Source of the DNA: Candidatus Gastranaerophilales bacterium
GTDB lineage: Bacteria > Cyanobacteriota > Vampirovibrionia > Gastranaerophilales > JAQUYY01
Reading direction: 5' to 3'
NCBI GenBank assembly: GCA_028691575.1
Contig: JAQUYY010000007.1
Span: 1 to 18,527, forward strand
Length of the DNA stretch: 18,527 nucleotides
Made by a program: the position numbers and the translations under genes. Numbering within the stretch: the first letter of the stretch is position 1; each line of letters starts with the position of its first letter. Under the pieces are notes generated by a model. The model was not told the origin of the DNA. It saw only the letters and a program-made list of their open reading frames with translations, and made no database searches. Below, in pieces: positions 1 to 7,810 of the stretch.

Positions 1-2
1 CA

Positions 3-2489
3 CAATATAATAAATATGCTGAAACTTTTAAAAATGAAATCATAAACAATAAAGATTTCAGAAAATTCATATCAATGAGCCAAAAAGAAGCCGACAAAAT
101 TACAGGTGATAATATAAAAGGTGTTCCTGTTAAAAGTGCTATCAGAAGGCTTGGCGAAAGTTTTTTCTCGCCGATTACTGCTCCTGTTAAATTTATAAGC
201 AAACAATTTAAAAGTGACGAGCAACTGGCAAAAATTGAGAATTTTGAATCAATAAAAAAGAATTTCGAAGTTGTGGAAGAATTTGTAAACGGTGTATTTA
301 ACAGAAATAAGGTATTTAAAGAAAACTGGAAAATAGACAACAGCAAAATTGATGCCAAAAAAATTGATGATTTAATAATACCGGAAGACCTTTTAAGCGA
401 TAAATTAAAGCGAAAAAGGCTAAATACAATAAAGCCTGCCGGCGCACCTTACAGCTTAACGGCTCTAAGCACATCAAACAGGCTTATATCAGGTATTCTT
501 GGCGGTGTATTCCTTGCAACTGATGCATATAATACAACAATGCTTTATTCAAAAAGCCAAAACGAATCAAGGAAAGAAGCTAAAACAAGGTTCTCTCAAG
601 AAATAACAAGAATAGGTTTGACGGCATATCTAAACATAGTAATCTTAGATACCTTTGCAAAAGCTACTAAAAAATCCCTATTTGCAGCTCTTGCTCTGTC
701 CGGCGCTGTTGTCTTAATATCTGATACTTTAGGAAGAAAATTATTGGGCAGACCTATTTTACCTAGCAGTTATGATAAATTATTGGCAAATAAAGAAGAG
801 ATTGAAAACAGAAATGATGTTCTTGCAAAATTTGGAAGAATGATAAACGGGGAAGAAGTTAACAAAACAAAAAAACCTCCGGCAAATACCAATGCAAATT
901 CTAATAAAATCGAAAAAACCGAAATGTCACAATTTTTAAATCAAAATAATGCAGTTTCTTTTTCCGGCAATCCCGGAGCTATAAGAAAATTGTTTAAGCC
1001 TGTAGCATCAATTAAAAAAGCATATCAAGGATTAACTGTTACTGAAAAAATATCCAAGAAAGATTTTGAGCAGTTTATTAATTTGATGGAAAAAATTGAT
1101 GAAAAACATGCCAATTTTTGCAAATCCAAAGTTTTAGAAAAAAATCCAAATTATGATGAATTAACCGAATTTGTCTTCGGTAAAAAAGATTTACCGATCA
1201 AAAAATTCTTGGATGCTGTTTTTAAACCGGTTAACTGGATTAAAAACGGTATTGGATATGTTGTGAAAAAAGTTCAAAAAATTACAAATTCAATAAAAAA
1301 ACCTGATATTACCGAACAATTACAAAAGAAAATTGCAAAAAAAGAAGCAAAACTAAACGCAGAAGGCACTTTGTCTGCATTTAACGACTTCTTGAAAACT
1401 CAAGAAAAAAGTGATGCATGGAAAAATTCGCCATTGTCTATAGAACAAAAGAAAAATCTTTTATTAAATAATTTTGACAATAAAGAAAATAAAAAAGCAA
1501 AAGTGATTATTAAAGAATTTAATAACTATTTTAAAGTTAATGAAGAAGAAAAATTTTGGAGTGCATCGACTTTAAAACCGGATGAAAAATTGGAATTATT
1601 GGTAGATGAATTTAACCGTAATTCTCATAAATTAAATGAAGAATTAAAAGGAATAAAAAATTCTTTTAACTGGATGAGAGATGTTTTATCAAAAGAAGAT
1701 TTTAAAAAAGCCGAAGAGGGTATATTACTTGAAAAGAAAAAACCAAAACAAAATCTTTTACAGAATTTAAAAGATAATTTTAAATTTAGCCATAAAAAGG
1801 ACAGTATAAGCATCGGTCAGTTTCTAAATAAAATAGAAAATAAAGAAAAAGGTGTCGATGATTACTTGAAATATTTAGAGAAAGAAAAATTCGGCAAATT
1901 GATAAAAAAAGCTGATGGATCTATTCAGCAAACATATGAAAAAAGTGACTATGCTGTTCTGAATTTCCCTGTAGCCAAAGGGGTATCATCATTCTTCATT
2001 ATTAGTGATATTTATAACCTTGCAATGCTTCATACAAAGGGAGATAAAGAAAAAACCAATGAAACAGCAAAAAACAGAACTATTCAAGAAGCATCCAGAA
2101 TAATCTACTCTGCCTATATAATGCAATTAACAATGGCTATGTTTCAAAAATGGCATGATAAATTTTTATCTGCCGCAATGGGCGTTACCGTAATAAATAG
2201 CATATCAAGAGAAATATTAGCAAGAAAAACAGTTAATATGCCTCTGACACCTCAATCTTATGAAAACTTAAAAGCTCTTGATGAAAAACAAAGAAATATG
2301 GATACCAAAAACCCGTTCAAAAAAGCATTGATTGCAGTAGTTGGAGACAGATCAAGACTTTCCAGGTCAAAAACCGAAAACAAAGAAACAGCAACATCAA
2401 TGCCAATAAATAACACCTTAACGTTTATAAAAAACTCGTCAAATTCTAACGATTTTGTAAAAAATTATATCGATAAAAATTTAAAATAA
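3..2489 (+). CDS. Large repetitive hydrophobic protein of unknown function, 5' partial
   Basis: I do not recognise this family. The frame is open to the left window edge with sensible codons. The ATG at 75 has no Shine-Dalgarno sequence, so the true start is probably outside the window. Numbering from that ATG gives 804 residues. Two distant copies of a module are visible, at about residues 130-240 and 625-740. Each has a hydrophobic helix ending in D-x-Y-N-x-x-M-L, a basic linker, two more hydrophobic helices, and a closing P-x-S-Y motif. Between them lies a Lys/Glu-rich, probably coiled-coil region with a tandem repeat of about 45 residues (about 435-475 and 481-522), each copy containing F-N-x-(F/Y) and ending with F-(D/N). 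A 'VSFSGNPG' segment lies near residue 297. The protein is probably membrane-associated. The 353-aa protein further right appears to share the hydrophobic module. No enzymatic motif was seen. Confidence 0.85.
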   Translation, partial: QYNKYAETFKNEIINNKDFRKFISMSQKEADKITGDNIKGVPVKSAIRRLGESFFSPITAPVKFISKQFKSDEQLAKIENFESIKKNFEVVEEFVNGVFNRNKVFKENWKIDNSKIDAKKIDDLIIPEDLLSDKLKRKRLNTIKPAGAPYSLTALSTSNRLISGILGGVFLATDAYNTTMLYSKSQNESRKEAKTRFSQEITRIGLTAYLNIVILDTFAKATKKSLFAALALSGAVVLISDTLGRKLLGRPILPSSYDKLLANKEEIENRNDVLAKFGRMINGEEVNKTKKPPANTNANSNKIEKTEMSQFLNQNNAVSFSGNPGAIRKLFKPVASIKKAYQGLTVTEKISKKDFEQFINLMEKIDEKHANFCKSKVLEKNPNYDELTEFVFGKKDLPIKKFLDAVFKPVNWIKNGIGYVVKKVQKITNSIKKPDITEQLQKKIAKKEAKLNAEGTLSAFNDFLKTQEKSDAWKNSPLSIEQKKNLLLNNFDNKENKKAKVIIKEFNNYFKVNEEEKFWSASTLKPDEKLELLVDEFNRNSHKLNEELKGIKNSFNWMRDVLSKEDFKKAEEGILLEKKKPKQNLLQNLKDNFKFSHKKDSISIGQFLNKIENKEKGVDDYLKYLEKEKFGKLIKKADGSIQQTYEKSDYAVLNFPVAKGVSSFFIISDIYNLAMLHTKGDKEKTNETAKNRTIQEASRIIYSAYIMQLTMAMFQKWHDKFLSAAMGVTVINSISREILARKTVNMPLTPQSYENLKALDEKQRNMDTKNPFKKALIAVVGDRSRLSRSKTENKETATSMPINNTLTFIKNSSNSNDFVKNYIDKNLK

Positions 2490-2550
2490 CAATTTTAGAG
2501 ATATATTCATTTTAATTAATACGAACATAAAAAAGGATGAATTTAAAAAA

Positions 2551-2772
2551 ATGAGCAATAATTTTAATATAAGATCTTCAATCGGAAAAAGTCTTTATAA
2601 TATAAGCAAAAACGGTTTACCGATAACTCCTGTAACAAAAGCTCAAAAGGTAGGGGATGCAATTCATGATGTACCTTTATACAAAGGAAAATCTACCCCA
2701 AAAAAAGCACTTGATAAAGGTACAGACCAAAGAGTTAAAGGTATTGGCATTCATATAGATACAAAAGTTTAA
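2551..2772 (+). CDS. Small basic hypothetical protein (73 aa)
   Basis: This is a small lysine-rich protein with no recognised domain, signal peptide or membrane helix. It starts at ATG 2551 with an AAGGA sequence at 2533-2537, a long spacing of 13 nt. It lies 61 nt after the large repetitive protein on the same strand and may be co-transcribed with it. Its stop codon overlaps the stop of the leftward TPR gene by 4 nt (2769-2772), so the two genes converge with no terminator between them. The body is polar with several Gly and Pro residues, suggesting a flexible protein. Function is unknown. Confidence 0.6.
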   Translation: MSNNFNIRSSIGKSLYNISKNGLPITPVTKAQKVGDAIHDVPLYKGKSTPKKALDKGTDQRVKGIGIHIDTKV

Positions 2773-3560
2773 ATCACTCGCAAATGTAGAGGTTTTGCAG
2801 TTCTGTTTAACAACATTTTCAATTCCTTAATTCGCTGAAGAACAAACGGTTTTCTTTTAGAATCGGCGGTTTGTTTTAAATATTTTTTATAAAATCTTAG
2901 AGCATTAGCATGTTTTTCTATTTTATCAAAAGCAACAGCCATTCCTAAGGTTGCTCTGTAATTGCCGGAATCAATTTTTGTAAATTCTTTAAAAATACTA
3001 AGTGCATCCTGATAATGTTTTAATTTCACATAAAGTGTTCCAAGGTTATTATAAGCTGAAACATAGGAAGGCTCTTCTATTATTACTTTTTTATAAATAT
3101 TTATAGCCAAATCAAATTCACTCATCATTTCATGGCACAATCCCAAATAAAATTTTGCATCTGTGTTGGTTTTATCAAGCCTTAAGCATCTTCTGAGGTT
3201 TTTTGCCGCCTTGCAGGGAATATTTTCTTTTATATAAAGCTGAGCCAGCTCAAAATAAGATTCTCTATCAAAAGGAGCTTACTCCAAAGCCCTGTTGAAT
3301 GATTCTATTGCGCTTTTTGTGTACCCGATTTGAGTATAAGACATTGCCATGCCTTTAAATGCCTCAGGATTATTGCAGTCATAGTCTATTGCATTTAAGT
3401 ATTCTTCAACAGATTCAAAATAATAATTTTGAATCCTTAGTGCATCTGCTTTTACGCAATGGTTGTAAGAGTCTTGATTATTTACATTTTTAGAAAAATC
3501 AGCTTTTATCGCAAATTTTTTCACTTTATCGGTATCAAAATCTCCGATAACAAACCCCAT
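2769..3560 (-). pseudogene. TPR-repeat protein interrupted by one in-frame TAA
   Basis: This leftward gene encodes about six tetratricopeptide repeats, which form helical scaffolds for protein-protein contact. The likely start is the ATG at 3560, preceded by AAAGGGG with 5 nt spacing; a TTG at 3596 has no ribosome binding site and directly follows a stop. Codon 94 is TAA (3279-3281), at the end of the second repeat just after 'NRALE'. The same frame continues without any shift through 'APFDRESYFELAQLYI' and four further repeats to the stop at 2769. Repeat spacing of about 34 residues is preserved across the stop, so a single substitution is enough to explain it. A TTG at 3146 could give a short downstream protein but shows no ribosome binding site. 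The gene is either truly inactivated, producing a 93-residue fragment, or the TAA is a sequencing or assembly error. The window's other genes end in ordinary TAA stops, which argues against genome-wide recoding. Confidence 0.8.
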
Positions 3561-3657
3561 TAAAGCCCCTTTTCTCTGTTTTTCTCCCAACTGCAATTAT
3601 TCTAACTGTTTGGAGGATTTAACAAATCAACCATAGGGTTTATATTGTATAGACCAA

Positions 3658-3686
3658 TTTGCTTAAATTTTATAAGCAAAGTTATT
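3658..3686. other. Stem-loop between the TPR gene and the 353-aa gene
   Basis: A perfect 8-bp inverted repeat, TTTGCTTA (3658-3665) and TAAGCAAA (3673-3680), has a 7-nt loop. It lies just beyond the stop of the leftward 353-aa gene. On the + strand it is followed by a T-rich tract, but no + strand gene ends here. On the - strand the U-tract after the stem is poor. It may be a weak terminator or processing stem for the leftward transcript. Confidence 0.35.
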
Positions 3687-3688
3687 TT

Positions 3689-4750
3689 TTACTTGTTCTT
3701 ATGGGAATGACCGTTTCTGTAACCGATTCCGGAACGATAAGCAGAAATCGAATAAAAAAGAGGTAATGCCGGAGCAATCCATTTTAAACCGCTAAGAAAT
3801 CCTATGGATGCAATATCGTCTAAATGCAAACTAACATCAAGCATTTCAGGATGTCTTTCATCGTTTAAATGTTTTATTGAATTAAGTTTACTATGATTAT
3901 GATAAGATTCAGGTTTGATATTCGGAGGTCTTTCAAAAATAGGGTTAATAACTTTTTTTCCTATATAATTAGCTATTTGACTCCCACCAAGAATTCCTAC
4001 CCCTAAAACTCCGGACATAGCAGCCAATAATTTTTTACCTTTTGATTGAACATTTAAAAGTTCCATTAATCCTAATGCACTTCCTGCTCCGACATTACAC
4101 AAAAAAATGTTTGAGGCATACTGATAAAAACCTTCTTTTATTTTATCGGGTACTTTTTCTTTCCATTTTTTTTCTGTTAAAAAATCTCCGATTATTCCAC
4201 CGCTAATTCCTCCTATGACTGGAACTAAGCCAATATATGACAGATGCAGCATTTCCTTTATTGAGTCCTTAAACCCATGGGTATGAGGTGTCGTTATAAC
4301 TTTGTCTATAGCTTTTTTATTGCCGAATATGTTCTCAAGATTTGCTTTTATATTTTTTACTTCTTTTAATGATATATATTTATCATCCCTAATTTTTTCT
4401 ATACTCTTTATTAAATTGGAATTGGACAAATTATCTTTTTTTAACGTTTTTAATACTTCGTTAACTCCATGTTTGCAATTATGGACATGCCCGATACCTT
4501 CAAAAATTTGCTTTCCGAATAATTTTAGCCCCCTGGTTGCGAATAGTGCGGACGACACAGTTAGTGACAAAATAGAAATATTTTTGATTAATTTCTTATT
4601 TCTTTGCTCTTTTTCTGTTTTAAAAGTATCATATAATCCTAAACTTAATGCCCCGACAGTCAACATAACGGGCATTTTTTTATTAAGAGCTTTTATTAAT
4701 CCGGGTTGATCGAACCATTTTCCAAAAGTATACAATGAATTTTTAATCAT
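3689..4750 (-). CDS. Multi-span membrane protein with histidine clusters, unknown family
   Basis: This 353-residue protein belongs to no family I recognise. Hydrophobic segments lie at about residues 27-43, 56-73, 170-190, 211-232, 240-264 and 314-336, so it is probably an integral membrane protein. Histidine clusters sit between and after them: H88/H90/H94, H156/H158, H284/H286, H294/H300/H309, and a C-terminal G-H-S-H-K-N-K. These could bind metal, but this is inference. The segment from about residue 180 to 283 (Gly-rich helix ending in D, a basic linker, F-x-Q, two hydrophobic helices, P-E-S-Y) resembles the duplicated module of the large protein at the left edge. The ATG at 4750 has only a weak GGA 7 nt upstream. 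The start of the SRP RNA lies about 150 nt to its right, on the other strand. Confidence 0.75.
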   Translation of the reverse strand: MIKNSLYTFGKWFDQPGLIKALNKKMPVMLTVGALSLGLYDTFKTEKEQRNKKLIKNISILSLTVSSALFATRGLKLFGKQIFEGIGHVHNCKHGVNEVLKTLKKDNLSNSNLIKSIEKIRDDKYISLKEVKNIKANLENIFGNKKAIDKVITTPHTHGFKDSIKEMLHLSYIGLVPVIGGISGGIIGDFLTEKKWKEKVPDKIKEGFYQYASNIFLCNVGAGSALGLMELLNVQSKGKKLLAAMSGVLGVGILGGSQIANYIGKKVINPIFERPPNIKPESYHNHSKLNSIKHLNDERHPEMLDVSLHLDDIASIGFLSGLKWIAPALPLFYSISAYRSGIGYRNGHSHKNK

Positions 4751-4888
4751 AATAATTCCATATTTAATTCAAATCCATTTTAAAAAGTCTATATAAATTT
4801 GTAAATTTTGAAATAAGCTGATTGGAGATGATGCAGATTAAATTGATTTACGATATATTAAACTTTATAAACTAGAATTATATTTTTA

Positions 4889-4897
4889 TGCTAAAAT
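4889..4897 (+). promoter_or_regulatory. Extended -10 promoter of the SRP RNA
   Basis: The sequence TGCTAAAAT matches an extended -10 element (TGnTATAAT) and ends 5-7 nt before the start of the RNA as judged from its closing helix. No good -35 hexamer is seen at 17-18 nt, which fits dependence on the extended -10. A second candidate lies upstream, TTGATT at 4843-4848 and TATAAA at 4866-4871 with a 17-nt spacer. Confidence 0.55.
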
Positions 4898-4901
4898 ATA
4901 A

Positions 4902-5172
4902 ATGGTCGAGCTACACGGGGATTTAGCAAATCTCTTAACCTGTTGCTTTAGCAGGGTGGACAGCCTACAATGAGGCTAGAAGTGTTATGGTCGGCTATTT
5001 GAATCAATCGATGAAGATAAAGCCCGAAACGGCGGAAACCGGTGAACCTTGTCAGGGCGGGAACGCAGCAGCAATAAGCCTAAGTTTTCGGGTGTATCGG
5101 GGTACTTTATTGGAGATGATTTAGGTAGTATCACATGACATAACTTGTCGATATGTAGGGCACGACCATTTT
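4902..5172 (+). ncRNA. ffs: Signal recognition particle RNA, large bacterial type
   Basis: This is the RNA of the signal recognition particle, which binds Ffh and delivers ribosomes making membrane and secreted proteins to FtsY. The hallmark S-domain hairpin is at 5051-5072: GTCAGG, a GCG/CGC stem closed by a GGAA tetraloop, then CAGCAGC. The 5' part (about 4915-4985) carries Alu-domain features, GGGGATTTAGC and CCTGTTGCTTTAGCAGGG, similar to the 6S-like scRNA of Bacillus. The ends pair: ATGGTCG (4902-4908) with CGACCAT (5163-5169). The total of about 268 nt matches the large class rather than the roughly 100-nt 4.5S class. The 3' end runs into a T-rich tract that probably terminates transcription. 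Confidence 0.93.
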
Positions 5173-5180
5173 TTATTTTA
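5163..5180 (+). terminator. 3' end and T-tract of the SRP RNA
   Basis: The closing helix of the SRP RNA (3' strand CGACCAT) is followed at once by TTTTTATTTTATATTT, giving a terminator-like end. The helix is made with the far 5' end of the RNA, so it is not a simple local hairpin. Confidence 0.45.
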
Positions 5181-5291
5181 TATTTAATAAATATATGTAT
5201 AGTAACAATGTAAAAATTTATTGATTTTTTTGCGTATTACATGCAAAATAGAAATAACAAAAGAAGAGAAGTTTAAGGAAATCAAATTAAT

Positions 5292-6911
5292 ATGTCAGCA
5301 GAACTGCAAGAAAACTCTTTAGCTCAACAAGTATCACAGCTAAAAGAAGAATTTGAAGAAATGGGCATGTTGCTCGAAATTTCAAAATTGATTAATCAAA
5401 CATCCGATGTTAGTGCTTTAACTTCAAAATTTATGAATTATATTGAAAAAAAATTCAACAGCAAAGATACGGTTGTATTTTTAAAAGAGGACATCAGATA
5501 TTATGTTGCATATCAAAATAATCCTAAAATGTCTTCTCATATCAGTTTTGAAAACACACAAGAAGGTATTTGGAAGATAATTCAAGCAGGAAAAGCTTTT
5601 GAAATTGTTAACTCTAATAATCAAAACATTTACAATAATTTTTTTGAAAACAATGAATTATCCGCCCTAAATGCCTATGCATGGTTACCTTTGGTTAATA
5701 ACGGTGATATTTTCGGCATAATTTCTTTAGGCGCCAAAGGCGAAAATGAAAATTATTCTCAAAAAGATTTAAATCTTTTTAACAAAATTATTGATTATAT
5801 TGCACCTGTCTTGAATAAATTAAGACTTCAAAGTTTAAATGAGCAAAATTTACAAGAATTGCAAAAAACAATTCATAACATTTCAATTCTTTATAATATC
5901 GGACAGGCAATGAACTTTATTGATGACTTAAAAGGGTTATTAAAAGTTATTCTTGAAAAAGCGTTAAATACATTAGATGCCGAAAAAGGCTCTTTAATGC
6001 TATATGATTATTCAAATAATGATCTTGCTATAAAAGTTGTTTTTGGATTGAATGATAAGGAACATGAAGAGAGAATTAATGAGGGGTTAATAGCTTGTAC
6101 CAGAATACGTGCAGGTGAAGGAATTGCGGGAACAGTTTTTTCTCAGAAGAAAGCAATCATAACAAATCTTGGCAGCAATGACCCGAGATTTAAGCAGGCA
6201 ATAGGTTCTAATGTTCGTTCTATGCTTTGTATTCCGCTAATAGTAAAAAGTGAATGTATTGGTGTTATTAATATTACCAATAAAAAAGGCGGAAAATTAT
6301 TTAATCAACATGACTTAGACTTTATGGAAGCACTTGCAAATCAGGCAGCTATTGCCATTGATAACTCTCAATTATATGAATTGGCGACAAAAGACGGATT
6401 AACAAAATTATATATATATAGACATTTCCATTCACTGCTTGATAACGAAATTAAACGTTCTGCAAGATATCAACATCCTATATCACTACTTATGATTGAT
6501 TTAGATGACTTTAAATCCATTAATGATACATATGGGCATCAAACCGGTGATCAAATTTTAAAAGAAGTAGCTGCGGTTATTTCAGGAACTTGTAGAAAAA
6601 TAGATATGCCAAGCAGATACGGCGGCGAAGAATTTGCTGTTATTTTACCGGAAACCCCTCCAGAGAATGCCTGCAAAATATCTGAAAGATTAAGGATAAA
6701 AGTTGAGCAAATAAGAGTAACTACTCCTGAAGGCAAGGTTATTTCAGCATCAGCAAGTTTTGGAATTGCAGGATTCCCGCAGGATGCTAAAACCCAAACA
6801 GATTTGATAGAATTTGCCGATAAAGCTCTTTATTATTCAAAAGAAAAAGGTAAAAATTGCGTTTCAATCTATAATCAAGGAAATATGCAAAAATATATAT
6901 CTGAAGAATAA
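5292..6911 (+). CDS. GAF-GAF-GGDEF diguanylate cyclase
   Basis: This enzyme is predicted to make cyclic di-GMP from two GTP in response to a cytoplasmic signal. The 539 residues contain, in order: a short N-terminal coiled coil (about 1-30), a divergent GAF domain (about 30-175), a helical linker, a second better conserved GAF domain (about 200-360), and a GGDEF domain (about 365-530). The active-site motif is GGEEF at 444-448, a functional variant of GGDEF. The metal-binding Asp lies in 'IDLDDF' (402-407). RKID at 435-438, five residues before GGEEF, fits the RxxD inhibitory site for product feedback. There is no transmembrane helix, so it is cytosolic. AAGGA lies about 12 nt before the ATG. 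The 120-nt gap after the SRP RNA probably holds its promoter. The ligands of the GAF domains cannot be read from the sequence. Confidence 0.95.
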   Translation: MSAELQENSLAQQVSQLKEEFEEMGMLLEISKLINQTSDVSALTSKFMNYIEKKFNSKDTVVFLKEDIRYYVAYQNNPKMSSHISFENTQEGIWKIIQAGKAFEIVNSNNQNIYNNFFENNELSALNAYAWLPLVNNGDIFGIISLGAKGENENYSQKDLNLFNKIIDYIAPVLNKLRLQSLNEQNLQELQKTIHNISILYNIGQAMNFIDDLKGLLKVILEKALNTLDAEKGSLMLYDYSNNDLAIKVVFGLNDKEHEERINEGLIACTRIRAGEGIAGTVFSQKKAIITNLGSNDPRFKQAIGSNVRSMLCIPLIVKSECIGVINITNKKGGKLFNQHDLDFMEALANQAAIAIDNSQLYELATKDGLTKLYIYRHFHSLLDNEIKRSARYQHPISLLMIDLDDFKSINDTYGHQTGDQILKEVAAVISGTCRKIDMPSRYGGEEFAVILPETPPENACKISERLRIKVEQIRVTTPEGKVISASASFGIAGFPQDAKTQTDLIEFADKALYYSKEKGKNCVSIYNQGNMQKYISEE

Positions 6912-6983
6912 GCCAAATAGATGTAGATTTTTATTTTAAATTTTTTATATAATTACAATATTGAGTTAAAAACGGTAGACATA

Positions 6984-7370
6984 ATGATTTTATTTTGGAT
7001 ATATTTTGGAATTTTTATAGAGATATTAGTATGTATTTTATTGGTTTTAAGCCTTAAAAAATGCACAAAAAAAACTATAGAAATAAATCAACAGATTAAA
7101 GCCAATTATCGTGAAATAACTTGTGAGATAAGATTTTGCGGTGAAAAAATAGATATTTTGTGTAAATCTTTTGATGAAAAATTCATACCAAAAGAGATGA
7201 GTGAAGATGATTTTATTCAGCTTTCAGATGAAATTATTGAAGATATTTTCAAAACTATGTCATTAGGCGGTGGAATTAAAAAAAGATTTTTAAATTGGAT
7301 AATTTTATTTAGAATTTTAAAATACAAACATAAAATACAATTATCCTTGAAAAAATCTTCGCTGTTTTAA
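6984..7370 (+). CDS. Small single-span membrane protein, unknown
   Basis: This 128-residue protein begins with one strong transmembrane helix (about residues 2-24), followed by a Lys/Ile/Glu-rich, probably helical cytoplasmic part and an acidic stretch (about 70-83) before a basic, hydrophobic C-terminus. No catalytic or known domain motif is seen. The ribosome binding site is weak (GGTAG, about 7 nt before the ATG). It lies 72 nt after the diguanylate cyclase on the same strand and may share its transcript, but a functional link is only a guess. The composition of N-terminal anchor plus charged coil resembles small anchoring or accessory proteins. Confidence 0.65.
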   Translation: MILFWIYFGIFIEILVCILLVLSLKKCTKKTIEINQQIKANYREITCEIRFCGEKIDILCKSFDEKFIPKEMSEDDFIQLSDEIIEDIFKTMSLGGGIKKRFLNWIILFRILKYKHKIQLSLKKSSLF

Positions 7371-7398
7371 TTTTTGATAATATTTTGTAAAATTTTGC

Positions 7399-7427
7399 TT
7401 GACTAAAGGGTTTGGATTGTTGATACT
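7399..7427 (+). promoter_or_regulatory. Candidate promoter upstream of tRNA-Ser
   Basis: TTGACT (7399-7404) and GATACT (7422-7427) are separated by exactly 17 nt, a plausible sigma-70 promoter. Transcription would begin near 7434, leaving a leader of about 77 nt before the tRNA that RNase P must remove. No other gene lies between. Confidence 0.5.
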
Positions 7428-7510
7428 AGAGGAAAAGGTTTATAAATACTTCCAATCAAATAAATGAGCAAAAAATGAGCATAGGGAATGTAGAACCAAA
7501 CAATAACTAA

Positions 7511-7595
7511 GGAGAGGTGTCCGAGTGGTCGATGGTGCAGACCTGGAACGTCTGTGTACTGAAAGGTACCGAGGGTTCGAATCCCTCCCTCTCCG
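7511..7595 (+). tRNA. tRNA-Ser(GGA)
   Basis: This 85-nt class II tRNA has acceptor stem GGAGAGG pairing with CCTCTCC and discriminator G at 7595. The anticodon stem CAGAC/GTCTG encloses the 7-nt loop CTGGAAC, giving anticodon GGA, which reads UCC and UCU serine codons. It has the long variable arm typical of serine tRNAs and a T-arm GAGGG-TTCGAAT-CCCTC. The 3' CCA is not encoded. The accessory region with the recombinase begins just after it. Confidence 0.97.
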
Positions 7596-7610
7596 TATTT
7601 AAGTCCTGGT

Positions 7611-7634
7611 AAAGAGAATTAGTCTCTTTTTATT
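7611..7634 (+). terminator. Intrinsic terminator of tRNA-Ser
   Basis: A 7-bp stem, AAAGAGA (7611-7617) and TCTCTTT (7623-7629), has a 5-nt loop and runs into TTTTATTATT. It starts 16 nt after the tRNA, which fits its terminator. Confidence 0.7.
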
Positions 7635-7639
7635 ATTAT

Positions 7640-7665
7640 AAAGCCCCACTATTAGCGGGCTTTTT
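7640..7665. terminator. Second hairpin with T-tract, possibly bidirectional
   Basis: AAAGCCC (7640-7646) and GGGCTTT (7657-7663) form a 7-bp stem with a 10-nt loop followed by TT. It is a back-up terminator for the tRNA transcript. It may also mark the junction between chromosome and accessory region. Confidence 0.6.
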
Positions 7666-7778
7666 GCATATGGTAAAATTTAGAGAATTCGTTTTTGGAG
7701 AACTTTCTAATATTTTTGAATAAAATATGCTTAAATTCTCTTTTGGATTTTTTGCCAGTCCCCTTTGTGTTTTTACAA

Positions 7779-7804
7779 CAAAAAACAGCTACATTATTGT
7801 AGCT
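7779..7804 (-). terminator. Intrinsic terminator of the recombinase operon
   Basis: On the - strand, AGCTACA-ATAA-TGTAGCT forms a perfect 7-bp stem with a 4-nt loop (7787-7804), followed by GTTTTTTG. It lies a few bases after the recombinase stop at 7811. Confidence 0.75.
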
Positions 7805-7810
7805 ACAGAC

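Noticed and set aside
2769..3596. TAA read as an amino acid (alternative code or readthrough) in the TPR gene
   Set aside because: Other intact genes in the window end with TAA, and no stop-recoding stem or unusual context is seen after codon 94. Nonsense mutation or error is simpler.
7511..7595. Direct repeat of the tRNA 3' end as attR
   Set aside because: I looked for a second copy of the TTCGAATCCC/CCCTCTCC segment to the right and saw none in the window.
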